From assembly GCA_028714395.1 (NCBI GenBank), contig JAQTMJ010000006.1, forward strand, positions 1 to 13,474: a stretch of 13,474 bases of DNA, written 5' to 3'. The translations under genes and the position numbers were made by a program. The stretch's first letter is position 1. Each line of letters starts with the position of its first letter. The notes beneath the pieces are model-generated. The model was not told where the DNA came from and searched no databases. It saw nothing but the letters and a program-made list of their open reading frames with translations. The stretch comes from Candidatus Iainarchaeum sp. Lineage in GTDB: Archaea; Micrarchaeota; Micrarchaeia; Anstonellales; Bilamarchaeaceae. Positions 1 through 6,022 of this stretch are shown piece after piece.

Positions 1-55
1 AATCATCGTACTTCTTGTATTTTTGTTCTTTTTCGTCTTTTTTTTCAGCCGCCAT
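1..55 (-). CDS. Start of an unknown Lys/Glu-rich protein (partial)
   Basis: An ATG at 55-53 on the minus strand opens a frame that reads MAAEKKDEKEQKYKKYDD and runs off the left edge of the window. A GGTGA Shine-Dalgarno motif lies about 5 nt upstream of the ATG. The gene follows the DUF736-like gene by 16 nt, so the two probably share a transcript. The visible part is charged and low in complexity, which explains the pyrimidine-rich plus strand here. No family can be recognised from 18 residues. Confidence 0.6.
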   Translation of the reverse strand, partial: MAAEKKDEKEQKYKKYDD

Positions 56-71
56 TCAACTCACCATGAAC

Positions 72-323
72 TCAAAGTTCGCTCTGCTTGTCTCTCGGGG
101 TGTTTGGGAAGACCAGCAATTTGAGGTCCCCTATCTTGAGAGTGTAAAACTCGTTCCCGTTCTTGCTTATGTTCTTCCACATGCCGCCCACGCCCTTGAA
201 GATGGTCTTGCCATCCTTGTCGGTTATGGGCTGGACTATCCGCAAATCCGGCCTTCTTCCTGCGGAACTTTCAGCCGGGGTTCCGGGTTCGCCGGTTACT
301 TCTTCGAAATCTTCGTCTGCCAT
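72..323 (-). CDS. Small DUF736-like protein (83 aa)
   Basis: The first 30 or so residues are acidic and look disordered (MADEDFEEVTGEPG...). Residues about 40-75 carry the pattern GVGGMWKNISKNGNEFYTLK followed by IGDLKLLVFPN. This resembles the 'G-x-x-W-K-x-x-S-K-x-G-x-E-Y-x-x-(L/V)-x-I' signature of DUF736-type small domains, whose function is not established. The start is supported by a GAGGTGG ribosome-binding site at 335-329 and a TATA box (TTATATAA) at about 360-369, which would give a leader of roughly 16 nt. The next gene follows after 16 nt. The DUF736 resemblance is from pattern memory and is the weak point; that the gene is real is much more certain. Confidence 0.7.
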   Translation of the reverse strand: MADEDFEEVTGEPGTPAESSAGRRPDLRIVQPITDKDGKTIFKGVGGMWKNISKNGNEFYTLKIGDLKLLVFPNTPRDKQSEL

Positions 324-359
324 TTATACCACCTCAACCGCAAATGCGATTGCTCTGTT

Positions 360-369
360 CTTATATAAG
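360..369 (-). promoter_or_regulatory. TATA box for the DUF736-like gene
   Basis: CTTATATAAG reads the same on both strands and is centred about 41 nt upstream of the ATG at 323. It would set a start site near 339, just before the GAGGTGG ribosome-binding site at 335-329. More TATA-like sequence (366-390) lies further upstream. The rest of the 324-483 divergent spacer shows nothing else apart from the lipoprotein promoter. Confidence 0.55.
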
Positions 370-454
370 CTATATACTATATAAATATAGGAAGAGGCGC
401 TTTCCAGTGGCTTCCAAATGATTTGCAGGATTGAAAACACGAAACATGCGCCTG

Positions 455-462
455 TTTTTTAA
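455..462 (+). promoter_or_regulatory. TATA-like box, leaderless start of the lipoprotein gene
   Basis: TTTTTTAA is centred about 25 nt before the ATG at 484, so transcription should begin at or next to the start codon. No Shine-Dalgarno motif precedes the ATG (the sequence is CCACACACACGC), which agrees with a leaderless mRNA. Confidence 0.5.
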
Positions 463-483
463 GTTTCCCGGCCACACACACGC

Positions 484-1035
484 ATGAACAGGAAACTACT
501 CTTGCTAGGGCTTGCGCTAGTGCTTGCGGCGGGATGCGTTGGCACTGAAGAGGGGGGAGCAGAGAATGCAAATTTAACTAATTCAAGCACCGCTGCAAGA
601 GTAAACATAAGCGCGAACTACACCTATGGGAGCCAGGAGCTTGGGGCCAACTGGAGCGAAAATCTAAGCGCATCGGATACGAACAGCAGCAATAATGAAA
701 CCAGGCCGAAACTAGCCTATTTTTACAGGAATGGGTGCTCGGCGTGCGCCGCGCTTTCCGGATGGATGGCCAATGAGAGCGCAAAATACGACGGGAGTTT
801 GGAATGGAACAGCTACGACATAGATGAAGCTGGGCAATGGACCACATATCTGGAATTTTCCAGGGCTTACGGGGTTCCGGATAATGAAACCTATATACCT
901 ATGGTTTTCATCGGAAAACAGTATTTGTGGGGCATTGATGGAATAGAGAATGGACTGGAAAACGCGGTCAACGAATGCCTGCAGGGGAATTGCACTGTGC
1001 CTGCTGATGTTCCAGAAACACAAAATACGGGATAA
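484..1035 (+). CDS. Secreted lipoprotein with thioredoxin-like CxxC domain
   Basis: The N-terminus is a lipoprotein signal peptide: basic MNRK, a leucine-rich core, then the lipobox LAAGC with the lipidated Cys at residue 18. Residues 20-75 form a low-complexity linker. A thioredoxin-like domain follows: a beta strand (LAYFY, 77-81), the redox pair C85-S-A-C88, and a likely cis-proline at P139 in YIPMVFIG. A second Cys pair (C165, C170) lies near the C-terminus. Eleven N-x-S/T sequons (N30, 33, 41, 45, 56, 60, 67, 71, 97, 134, 169) imply heavy N-glycosylation outside the cell. The likely role is thiol-disulfide exchange at the cell surface; the substrate is unknown. The gene ends 39 nt before a convergent gene, with a 14-bp palindrome in between. 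Confidence 0.8.
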   Translation: MNRKLLLLGLALVLAAGCVGTEEGGAENANLTNSSTAARVNISANYTYGSQELGANWSENLSASDTNSSNNETRPKLAYFYRNGCSACAALSGWMANESAKYDGSLEWNSYDIDEAGQWTTYLEFSRAYGVPDNETYIPMVFIGKQYLWGIDGIENGLENAVNECLQGNCTVPADVPETQNTG

Positions 1036-1044
1036 GAATGATTT

Positions 1045-1058
1045 GTAACTATAGTTAC
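1045..1058. repeat. Palindrome GTAACTATAGTTAC, copy 1
   Basis: This is a perfect 14-bp palindrome. At this site the symmetry extends to 20 bp (1042-1061, with TTT/AAA flanks). It lies near the centre of the 39-nt spacer between the convergent lipoprotein and CoaD/YjjX-like genes. Identical cores occur at 4706, 12695 and 13059. As RNA it could fold on either strand into an 8-bp stem with a UAUA loop. Function unknown: bidirectional terminator, protein-binding site or genome-wide repeat. Confidence 0.9.
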
Positions 1059-1074
1059 AAACAAGTTAGAGAGC

Positions 1075-2064
1075 TTAGAAATACCGGAACAAATTTTTCG
1101 CCTCGCTTATTCTTGGAATCATCGCACAGAGGAACGCCTGTTCGTTCATCTGCTGGCGCGTCAAAATGCCGTTCGAGAGATAGTGGATTGCGCCTTTCTT
1201 ATATCCGATTTTGTCTATGCCGGTAAGCTCAGACATGGCTGCGCCCAAATCCTTGTGCTGATTAAGAAGTTCTATCGCCAGTTTGGGCATCATGAAGCCC
1301 ATGCTGGTTCCGAACGTGGCTCTTTCGCCGTCGAAAACCGCGCATATTGCAATATCGTATAAACCATCTCCGAATTTGAACAAGCCGCTTTCAAAGCCTA
1401 TCCCGAAATCCGCGTTTGTGGCTGAATAGGCGGCCCTGGCGCGGTTTTCCGCGCCTTTCAGGGTTTCCTGCCCGAACGGCTGCTCGCCTATCCTGGATTG
1501 GACCTTGAGAGTATGGATGGAGAATTTTTTGAATATTTTTTTAGCGCCTTTTTCCAAACCCTGCTTTTTGCTCGGGTTCGCGGAACCAAGGGCGAAAATT
1601 ACGGGCTTGAGGCGCTTCCCGTTCTTATTTATTTTCTTTTCGTAAATGCGCTGTGCGGAAATTTTCATGCAATCTTCGGCATAGGCGAGCGGGACTGAGA
1701 TTATGCGCAGGGGTTTGCGGTGGTTGGACTTTCTTATGTGGTTTATCTCATCCGCGGCTTGCTCGGTCTCGCTTGAAACTATTATCGCATCCGCGTCTGT
1801 CTGGGGCGCAAAGCCATATTTGTCGTTTATTTCAACTATTTCGAATTTTCTTTTGGTTTTTGATTTTTTCAAAATGCGCGTTATGAAAATTTCGAGATTG
1901 CGCTCCCTTTCTGGGTAGGGCACGAATGGGTAGGCCTTGTTCTTTTTTGTGTATGAGTCGCTCGTGAGCCCGATTGTTATTTCATCAAACGCCAGCGCGG
2001 CCTTCAGAAGGCGCTCGTGGCCGATGTGAAGGATGTTGAATGTTCCTCCGAGTATGCATTTCAT
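1075..2064 (-). CDS. Phosphopantetheine adenylyltransferase / ITP-XTP phosphatase fusion
   Basis: Two enzymes are joined in one 329-aa chain. Residues 1-150 match archaeal phosphopantetheine adenylyltransferase (CoA synthesis): GGTFNILHIGH with the nucleotidyltransferase HxGH at 13-16, SSETEQAADEIN at 97-108, and ISAQRI at 135-140. Residues 153-318 match the inosine/xanthosine triphosphatase family (YjjX type), which removes damaged purine NTPs: GSANPSK (160-166), EQPFGQET (194-201), GAENRA (204-209), GFESGL (223-228) and TGIDKIGYKKGAI (281-293). Both halves keep their signature motifs and near-normal lengths, so both should be active. The gene starts 30 nt after the upstream membrane-protein gene. 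No Shine-Dalgarno motif is visible, and a weak TATA-like ATTATTAC (about 2086-2094) may allow a leaderless start. The domain assignments are strong; that they stay joined in the cell is inferred from the uninterrupted frame. Confidence 0.9.
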   Translation of the reverse strand: MKCILGGTFNILHIGHERLLKAALAFDEITIGLTSDSYTKKNKAYPFVPYPERERNLEIFITRILKKSKTKRKFEIVEINDKYGFAPQTDADAIIVSSETEQAADEINHIRKSNHRKPLRIISVPLAYAEDCMKISAQRIYEKKINKNGKRLKPVIFALGSANPSKKQGLEKGAKKIFKKFSIHTLKVQSRIGEQPFGQETLKGAENRARAAYSATNADFGIGFESGLFKFGDGLYDIAICAVFDGERATFGTSMGFMMPKLAIELLNQHKDLGAAMSELTGIDKIGYKKGAIHYLSNGILTRQQMNEQAFLCAMIPRISEAKNLFRYF

Positions 2065-2094
2065 AAGCTGAAAAAGAAGGGAAATGTAATAATG

Positions 2095-2382
2095 CTAACG
2101 CTTTTCCAGATTGGGTTTTTGGGATTCCGGGCTGGAAGGACGCTTCACTTGGGGCTTGCCCTTGCCACCGCCGCCTCCGAGCAAGGCATCCAGGTCTTTT
2201 CCAGCCACCATGCACGCCATGCCAAGGAATATTGCACCGATGCCCAGCGCAAGGCCTATGCCTGGTGAAATGCCGCTCAGGAAGGGCATCGAACCGGCCA
2301 TGGACGCAGGCATGAACGTGGAAAAGGTCGTAAGCGCTCCGACTCCTATGAAGCCCAAGCCGATTGTGCTGCCAGCATCCAT
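2095..2382 (-). CDS. Small two-TM membrane protein, unknown function
   Basis: The chosen start gives a 95-aa protein beginning MDAGSTIGLGFIGVGALTTF. Two Gly/Ala-rich hydrophobic segments (about residues 5-27 and 41-62) are joined by a short Met/Pro/Ser-rich loop. A Gly-rich, basic, hydrophilic tail follows (LLGGGGGKGKPQVKRP and onward). The frame stays open upstream to 2496, but an AATTAAAAAG TATA-like box at 2413-2404 is centred about 26 nt before the ATG at 2382. That points to a leaderless start there and makes the longer 133-aa version unlikely, since it would also run into the promoter of the divergent pelA gene. I do not recognise the family. Confidence 0.65.
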   Translation of the reverse strand: MDAGSTIGLGFIGVGALTTFSTFMPASMAGSMPFLSGISPGIGLALGIGAIFLGMACMVAGKDLDALLGGGGGKGKPQVKRPSSPESQKPNLEKR

Positions 2383-2403
2383 AACGCTGTTTGGCGAAGA
2401 ATG

Positions 2404-2413
2404 CTTTTTAATT
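2404..2413 (-). promoter_or_regulatory. TATA-like box, leaderless start of the two-TM protein gene
   Basis: AATTAAAAAG on the minus strand is centred about 26 nt upstream of the ATG at 2382. No Shine-Dalgarno motif precedes that ATG. The spacing matches other leaderless genes in this window and decides the start choice. Confidence 0.5.
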
Positions 2414-2477
2414 GTTGTTACGAGGTTGGCCAACAACGCTGCGATATGACTTGTTGGAAGAACGGTGGAGAAACTAA

Positions 2478-2484
2478 TTATAAA
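2478..2484 (+). promoter_or_regulatory. TATA box of the pelA operon
   Basis: TTATAAA is centred 24 nt before the ATG at 2505, so the mRNA should start at or beside the start codon. No Shine-Dalgarno site is present between the box and the ATG. The promoter diverges from that of the minus-strand membrane-protein gene. Confidence 0.65.
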
Positions 2485-2504
2485 CCGCGCTCCCAAATCT
2501 GATT

Positions 2505-3542
2505 ATGCGCATCCTCAGGATTGACAGGAAAACGGGCGAGGCGAGGCTGGTTCCTGAAACGCTGGATGACCTGTGGCACCTGGAGCGAATCGTGGAAGCA
2601 GGGGATTTCGCCGAAGCGAAGACGTTCAGGAGCGTGAAGCTCGGGGACAAGGAGGAGCGCAAGCCGGTTTTTATACGCATCGAAGTTGAGAAGGTGGAAT
2701 TCGCGAGGTATGCGAACAGGCTGAGGCTCACGGGGAAAATCGTGCAGGGGAGCCCGGAGGAGTTCGTGCAGCGCGGGAAGTACCACACTCTGGAATTGGA
2801 GAAAGGGGAAAAAATAACAATCATAAAGCAATGGAAGGCGCACCAGCTGAACCGGCTGCGCGAAGCCGAGAAGGAAGCAAAGCGGCCGAAAGTGCGCATT
2901 GTGGTGATTGATGATGAAAAGGCGCTCACTGCGATGGTTATGGGCTACGGGGTGGAGTTCGGCGCTGAAATTTACTGCGAGGCAAGGAAACGCGATGAAA
3001 AGTTTGAGGAGAAGAAGCTCGCCTATTACAGCGAGATAATGAAGGAACTGGAGATGCACGAGGAACGGTATGTGGTGGCGGGACCGGGCTTTGAGAAGGA
3101 CAACTTCAGGAAATACCTGGGGAAGAGAAATCCTGAATTGCTCAAACGAGTCTCTTTCGAGAATGTTTCCTATGCTGAACGGAATGGAGTGAATGAACTG
3201 CTCAAGCGAGGAATAGTTGGGAAGCTCATGGGCGAAGCGAGGATGGAAAAAGAAGCAGAGCTCATGAACAGGCTGAAAATACACATAAACAAGGAGGATG
3301 GGCTTGCTGCTTACGGGCTTGGGGAGAGCAAGAGGGCCTTGGAGATGGGCGCTGTTGAAATTTTTATGGTACTGGACGAGTTGCTGCGTACGGACAAGAA
3401 AATTGAAGCGATTGCGGAGAGCGCGGAAAAAACCAGCGCGGTCGTGGTCTTCTCTTCCGAAGGGGACCCCGGGCAGGAACTCAAGGGATTGGGAGGCATG
3501 GCTGCAATTTTGAGATTCAGGGTGGAATCGGATGGAAGCTAA
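2505..3542 (+). CDS. pelA: Archaeal Pelota, mRNA surveillance / ribosome rescue factor
   Basis: Pelota (Dom34) enters the A site of stalled ribosomes and, with an EF-1A-type GTPase and ABCE1, promotes their splitting. The 345-aa length is normal for archaea. The three-domain layout is visible: an N-terminal Sm-like domain (about 1-128), a central domain beginning KVRIVVIDDEKA (129-140), and a C-terminal eRF1-3-type domain. The last carries GLAAYGLGESKRALEMGAVE (266-285) and a final block with SSEGDPGQELKGLGGMAAIL (317-336). The central domain lacks the GGQ motif of true release factors, as expected for Pelota. It is the first gene of a three-gene operon. Its last codons overlap the start of the folate gene, so translation is probably coupled. 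Confidence 0.95.
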   Translation: MRILRIDRKTGEARLVPETLDDLWHLERIVEAGDFAEAKTFRSVKLGDKEERKPVFIRIEVEKVEFARYANRLRLTGKIVQGSPEEFVQRGKYHTLELEKGEKITIIKQWKAHQLNRLREAEKEAKRPKVRIVVIDDEKALTAMVMGYGVEFGAEIYCEARKRDEKFEEKKLAYYSEIMKELEMHEERYVVAGPGFEKDNFRKYLGKRNPELLKRVSFENVSYAERNGVNELLKRGIVGKLMGEARMEKEAELMNRLKIHINKEDGLAAYGLGESKRALEMGAVEIFMVLDELLRTDKKIEAIAESAEKTSAVVVFSSEGDPGQELKGLGGMAAILRFRVESDGS

Positions 3543-4071
3543 GAGTGCACTGCGGAAGGAAATGCTTGCGAAAAGGAATGCTCTCACGCAGAAGGAGATT
3601 GAAGAGGCGAGCGAAAGGGCATTCAGGTGTTTATTTGCTGATTATAAGTTTCTGAGGGCTGAGAGTGTGGGATTTTATTATCCGCTCAAGGGTGAAATAG
3701 ATACGAGGAAGATGATGGAAAAGGCAGGAATTTTTGGGAAAACCATTTATTTGCCTAGAATATTGGAAGGGGGGATTTGCTTCTGCGAATTCAGGGGCGA
3801 GGCGTTCCTTGAGAAATCCAAGAATGGCGTGATGGAGCCGGTTGGCGGTGAAGAAGGGAAGCCGGAAGTGCTCATCGTGCCAGGGCTTGCTTTTGATTTG
3901 GAGAAGCACAGGCTGGGCTTCGGAAAAGGAGGCTATGACAGGTATCTTTCTGATAGCAGCGCGGTTTCCATAGGGTTATGCTATAAATGGCAGGTGTTGG
4001 ATAAACTGCCGCGGGAGAAGCACGATGTGCAAATGGATAAAATAATTGCAGAAGAATGGGTCATTGAATAG
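3532..4071 (+). CDS. 5-formyltetrahydrofolate cyclo-ligase (MTHFS)
   Basis: This enzyme uses ATP to convert 5-formyl-THF to 5,10-methenyl-THF, returning stored formyl-folate to the active pool. At 179 aa it has normal family length. Signature parts are the N-terminal basic helix SALRKEMLAKRNAL (5-18), FYYPLKGEIDT (48-58), the nucleotide-binding block PGLAFDLEKHRLGFGKGGYD (117-136) and HDVQMDKIIAE (164-174). The ATG lies within the end of pelA (11-nt overlap). It is preceded by AGGGTGG at 3519-3525, which supports this start. purN follows after 8 nt; PurN uses 10-formyl-THF, which fits a shared one-carbon role. Confidence 0.92.
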   Translation: MEAKSALRKEMLAKRNALTQKEIEEASERAFRCLFADYKFLRAESVGFYYPLKGEIDTRKMMEKAGIFGKTIYLPRILEGGICFCEFRGEAFLEKSKNGVMEPVGGEEGKPEVLIVPGLAFDLEKHRLGFGKGGYDRYLSDSSAVSIGLCYKWQVLDKLPREKHDVQMDKIIAEEWVIE

Positions 4072-4079
4072 GTGAAGCT

Positions 4080-4697
4080 ATGGTTTCTTTTGTTGTGCTG
4101 GCAAGCGGGAACGGAACGAACTTCCAGGCGCTCATGGACGGGATAAGGAACGGGGAGGTAAAGGGTGCTGAAATAAAGGCGCTCATAAGTGACAAAAAGG
4201 ATGCGTACGCCTTGGAGCGAGCGAAAGCCGCAGGCATTCCATCTCACATCGTTGAAAAAGAAAAATTCAAAACGCGCGAGGACATGGACAGGGAAATAAT
4301 GCGCATAGCGGACTCGTATAAAGTGGATTATCTCTATCTGCTCGGGTATATGCGGCTGATTAAGGCGCCGGAGCTGTTCGAGAAATACAGAAATAGGATG
4401 ATAAATTTGCATCCTTCGCTGCTTCCGGCCTTTCCAGGTGTGGATGCGCAGCACCAGGCGTTTGAATATGGGTGCAAGGTGAGCGGAATAACGATTCATT
4501 TTGTTGATGCGGGCCTGGATGCAGGGCCGGTGATTTACCAGAAGGCTGTTGATATTTCGGATTGCAGAAGCGGGGATGAGGTTACGCAGAAGCTCAGGGT
4601 GCTGGAGCACGAGGGAGTGAAGAAGGTCGCGCAGATGGCTGCTGACGGGAAATTCACAGTTGAAGGCAGAAAAGTAGTTTATGTGAAGCGCAGGTGA
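4080..4697 (+). CDS. purN: Phosphoribosylglycinamide formyltransferase (PurN)
   Basis: PurN transfers the formyl group of 10-formyl-THF to glycinamide ribonucleotide, the third step of purine synthesis. At 205 aa it has normal length. The N-terminus has the phosphate-binding loop LASGNGTNFQAL (7-18). The catalytic Asn-His pair is in INLHPSLLPAFPG (N109, H111) and the catalytic Asp is D147 in HFVDAGLDAGPVI. These align with N106, H108 and D144 of the E. coli enzyme at constant offset. A GGTGA Shine-Dalgarno site at 4071-4075 touches the upstream stop codon and fixes the start. It is the last gene of the pelA operon. A folate-dependent PurN, rather than only the formate-dependent PurT/PurP routes of many archaea, implies that folate-type cofactors are used. 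Confidence 0.95.
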   Translation: MVSFVVLASGNGTNFQALMDGIRNGEVKGAEIKALISDKKDAYALERAKAAGIPSHIVEKEKFKTREDMDREIMRIADSYKVDYLYLLGYMRLIKAPELFEKYRNRMINLHPSLLPAFPGVDAQHQAFEYGCKVSGITIHFVDAGLDAGPVIYQKAVDISDCRSGDEVTQKLRVLEHEGVKKVAQMAADGKFTVEGRKVVYVKRR

Positions 4698-4705
4698 GAG
4701 TGCTT

Positions 4706-4719
4706 GTAACTATAGTTAC
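4706..4719. repeat. Palindrome GTAACTATAGTTAC, copy 2
   Basis: This core is identical to copy 1, with symmetry over 18 bp (4704-4721). It sits almost exactly in the middle of the 32-nt spacer between the convergent purN and Lrp-type genes. No other terminator-like element is seen in this spacer. Confidence 0.9.
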
Positions 4720-4729
4720 AAATCAGATT

Positions 4730-5779
4730 TTAGTGCCGATTGCGCTTTTTTGAAAACCCAGGATTCACATTCGTAGTAAGCTCTGCAGTAAGTTCCTTGA
4801 ACACTGGGAAGTAATTCATCTTGTATTCCTTGTAAACGTGCAGAACTTCATAATCCTGAATCACGTCGGCAAACGCACTCTTGAAGCGGCCCATGACTGC
4901 GCGGAACTCTGCCTCGTCCTTTACTTCGCACTCCACCTCGAGGTCCCATTCGCCGAAGCACTCTACTATGTAAACGATTTCAGGCGCCATTGTGCAGAAC
5001 GACAGCATTTTCTTCTCAGCTTCATCACCAAACTGCTTAGTCGTGATGAGCGCCTTGTAGAACGTTCTGCCTATTTTCTCAAGGTTCATAAATGTGCGGT
5101 AGGATTGTATGACGCCGCTTTGCTCAAGGTTGGCAATCCGCTGCTTCATGCAGTTGTAGCTTGTTTTGAGCCTGCGCGCGAGCTCCTGGGTGCTTACGCG
5201 GCCGTCGTGGGAAAGCATTTCCAGGATTTGCACGTCCAGCAGATCTACTTTAATTGGGGGCTTCTCAGGCTGGCCGAACCACGGGATTTTCTTCCTCCTT
5301 TCCGCATTTTCAACCAAGTAACTGCGCTCGAAATGGTAGTTGACCACCGAGGGAGAGGTGGAATAGTTCTTTATGTGCTCACCCCACTTGCCCTTTACTT
5401 CGCGCAGGAATGCATTTGCATCCTGAGGAGTGCGGGCTGAGAACATCACTTCCATATCCCATCTTCCCGTGGTTCCAGCAATCCAGATGGTGCGCGGGTG
5501 GTTTATGAAATAGGTAAAAATATCGCGTTCCTCTTCCTGGGAAGCTTTCTGCAGGCGAAGATAAATCCGGTAGGTGGAGAAGCCCAGGCGGTGGTAATCT
5601 ATGATGGCTATGATTGAGTTTATCACGTCTTTTTTGAACAGATTGCCAAGGCGGTACTTTGCGAGCTGGGTTGAGAGACCCACACGTCTGGCAAGTTCTG
5701 AAAGCGGGATGCGTGCGTTGAAATCCAGCTCATAGAGTATTCGCAGGTCCTTTTTATCAAGCTTGGCTGAATCAGACAT
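4730..5779 (-). CDS. Tandem-duplicated Lrp/AsnC-family regulator (HTH-RAM-HTH-RAM)
   Basis: At 349 aa this is about twice a normal Lrp protein (roughly 150 aa) and contains two full copies. The first winged-helix DNA-binding domain is at about 7-60 (LDKKDLRILYELDFNARIPL) and the first RAM-type ligand/dimer domain at about 65-150 (AGTTGRWDMEV at 101-111). The second HTH is at 178-230 (VDLLDVQILEMLSHDGRVST) and the second RAM at 235-322 (ECFGEWDLEVECEV at 273-286). A linker of about 25 residues separates the copies, and a basic tail ends the protein. Lrp proteins bind palindromic DNA as dimers; here one chain could act as a built-in dimer. Targets and effector are unknown. The start lacks a Shine-Dalgarno motif; a weak AATTTAAG box (5811-5804) about 28 nt upstream allows leaderless initiation. 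Confidence 0.88.
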   Translation of the reverse strand: MSDSAKLDKKDLRILYELDFNARIPLSELARRVGLSTQLAKYRLGNLFKKDVINSIIAIIDYHRLGFSTYRIYLRLQKASQEEERDIFTYFINHPRTIWIAGTTGRWDMEVMFSARTPQDANAFLREVKGKWGEHIKNYSTSPSVVNYHFERSYLVENAERRKKIPWFGQPEKPPIKVDLLDVQILEMLSHDGRVSTQELARRLKTSYNCMKQRIANLEQSGVIQSYRTFMNLEKIGRTFYKALITTKQFGDEAEKKMLSFCTMAPEIVYIVECFGEWDLEVECEVKDEAEFRAVMGRFKSAFADVIQDYEVLHVYKEYKMNYFPVFKELTAELTTNVNPGFSKKRNRH

Positions 5780-5843
5780 AAGTTTTATTTATTGCGTTTA
5801 ATTCTTAAATTTATGCAAATTTTCAAAAAAAGTAGGCATAATA

Positions 5844-5854
5844 TTTTAAATATA
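5844..5854 (+). promoter_or_regulatory. TATA box for the 45-aa ORF and Cys-rich gene
   Basis: TTTTAAATATA lies about 36 nt upstream of the ATG at 5885, which would place the start site near 5875. A GGTGG ribosome-binding site follows at 5876-5880, 4 nt before the ATG. The rest of the 5780-5884 divergent spacer is AT-rich and shows no other element apart from the Lrp-gene promoter. Confidence 0.55.
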
Positions 5855-5884
5855 TGAAAATTCACAGTGATATTTGGTGGTTGT

Positions 5885-6022
5885 ATGGAAAACGCGGAAC
5901 CGGAAGAGGATGATGAAAATGGAGCGCAGGAAAAAACGCCCAAGGAAGTTTTTGGCAGCCAGCACGTTCTTTTTGAAGAAATCGGGAAGCGCAGGAAAAA
6001 AGGCGCAGGGTGCATAAGATGA
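5885..6022 (+). CDS. Small 45-aa ORF, translationally coupled to the next gene
   Basis: This short frame starts MENAEPEEDDENGAQEKT, an acidic first half, and ends in a basic, Cys-containing tail (GKRRKKGAGCIR). Three things support it as a gene: a TATA box (5844-5854), a GGTGG ribosome-binding site at 5876-5880, and a stop codon that overlaps the next start as ATGA (6019-6022). I recognise no family. It could be a small protein that works with the Cys-rich protein, or a leader peptide that controls its translation. Confidence 0.6.
   Translation: MENAEPEEDDENGAQEKTPKEVFGSQHVLFEEIGKRRKKGAGCIR

Noticed and set aside
15..384. Plus-strand open frames of 117 and 73 aa
   Set aside because: They are antisense to the DUF736-like gene and its neighbour, which have a TATA box and ribosome-binding sites on the other strand.
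2383..2496. N-terminal extension of the two-TM protein to 133 aa
   Set aside because: It would run through the protein's own TATA-like box and to within 10 nt of the divergent pelA start. The promoter spacing supports the ATG at 2382.
2478..3587. 369-aa open frame on the minus strand opposite pelA
   Set aside because: It lies exactly antisense to a clear Pelota gene, is low in recognisable motifs and rich in Leu/Phe/His/Pro from the complement of a GA-rich gene. It is a codon-bias shadow.
4838..5440. 200-aa plus-strand open frame
   Set aside because: It is antisense to the double-Lrp gene, which has unmistakable HTH and RAM motifs.
6010..6018. GTG start for the Cys-rich protein
   Set aside because: It overlaps the AGGGTG ribosome-binding site, while the ATG at 6019 has correct spacing and an ATGA overlap with the small upstream ORF.
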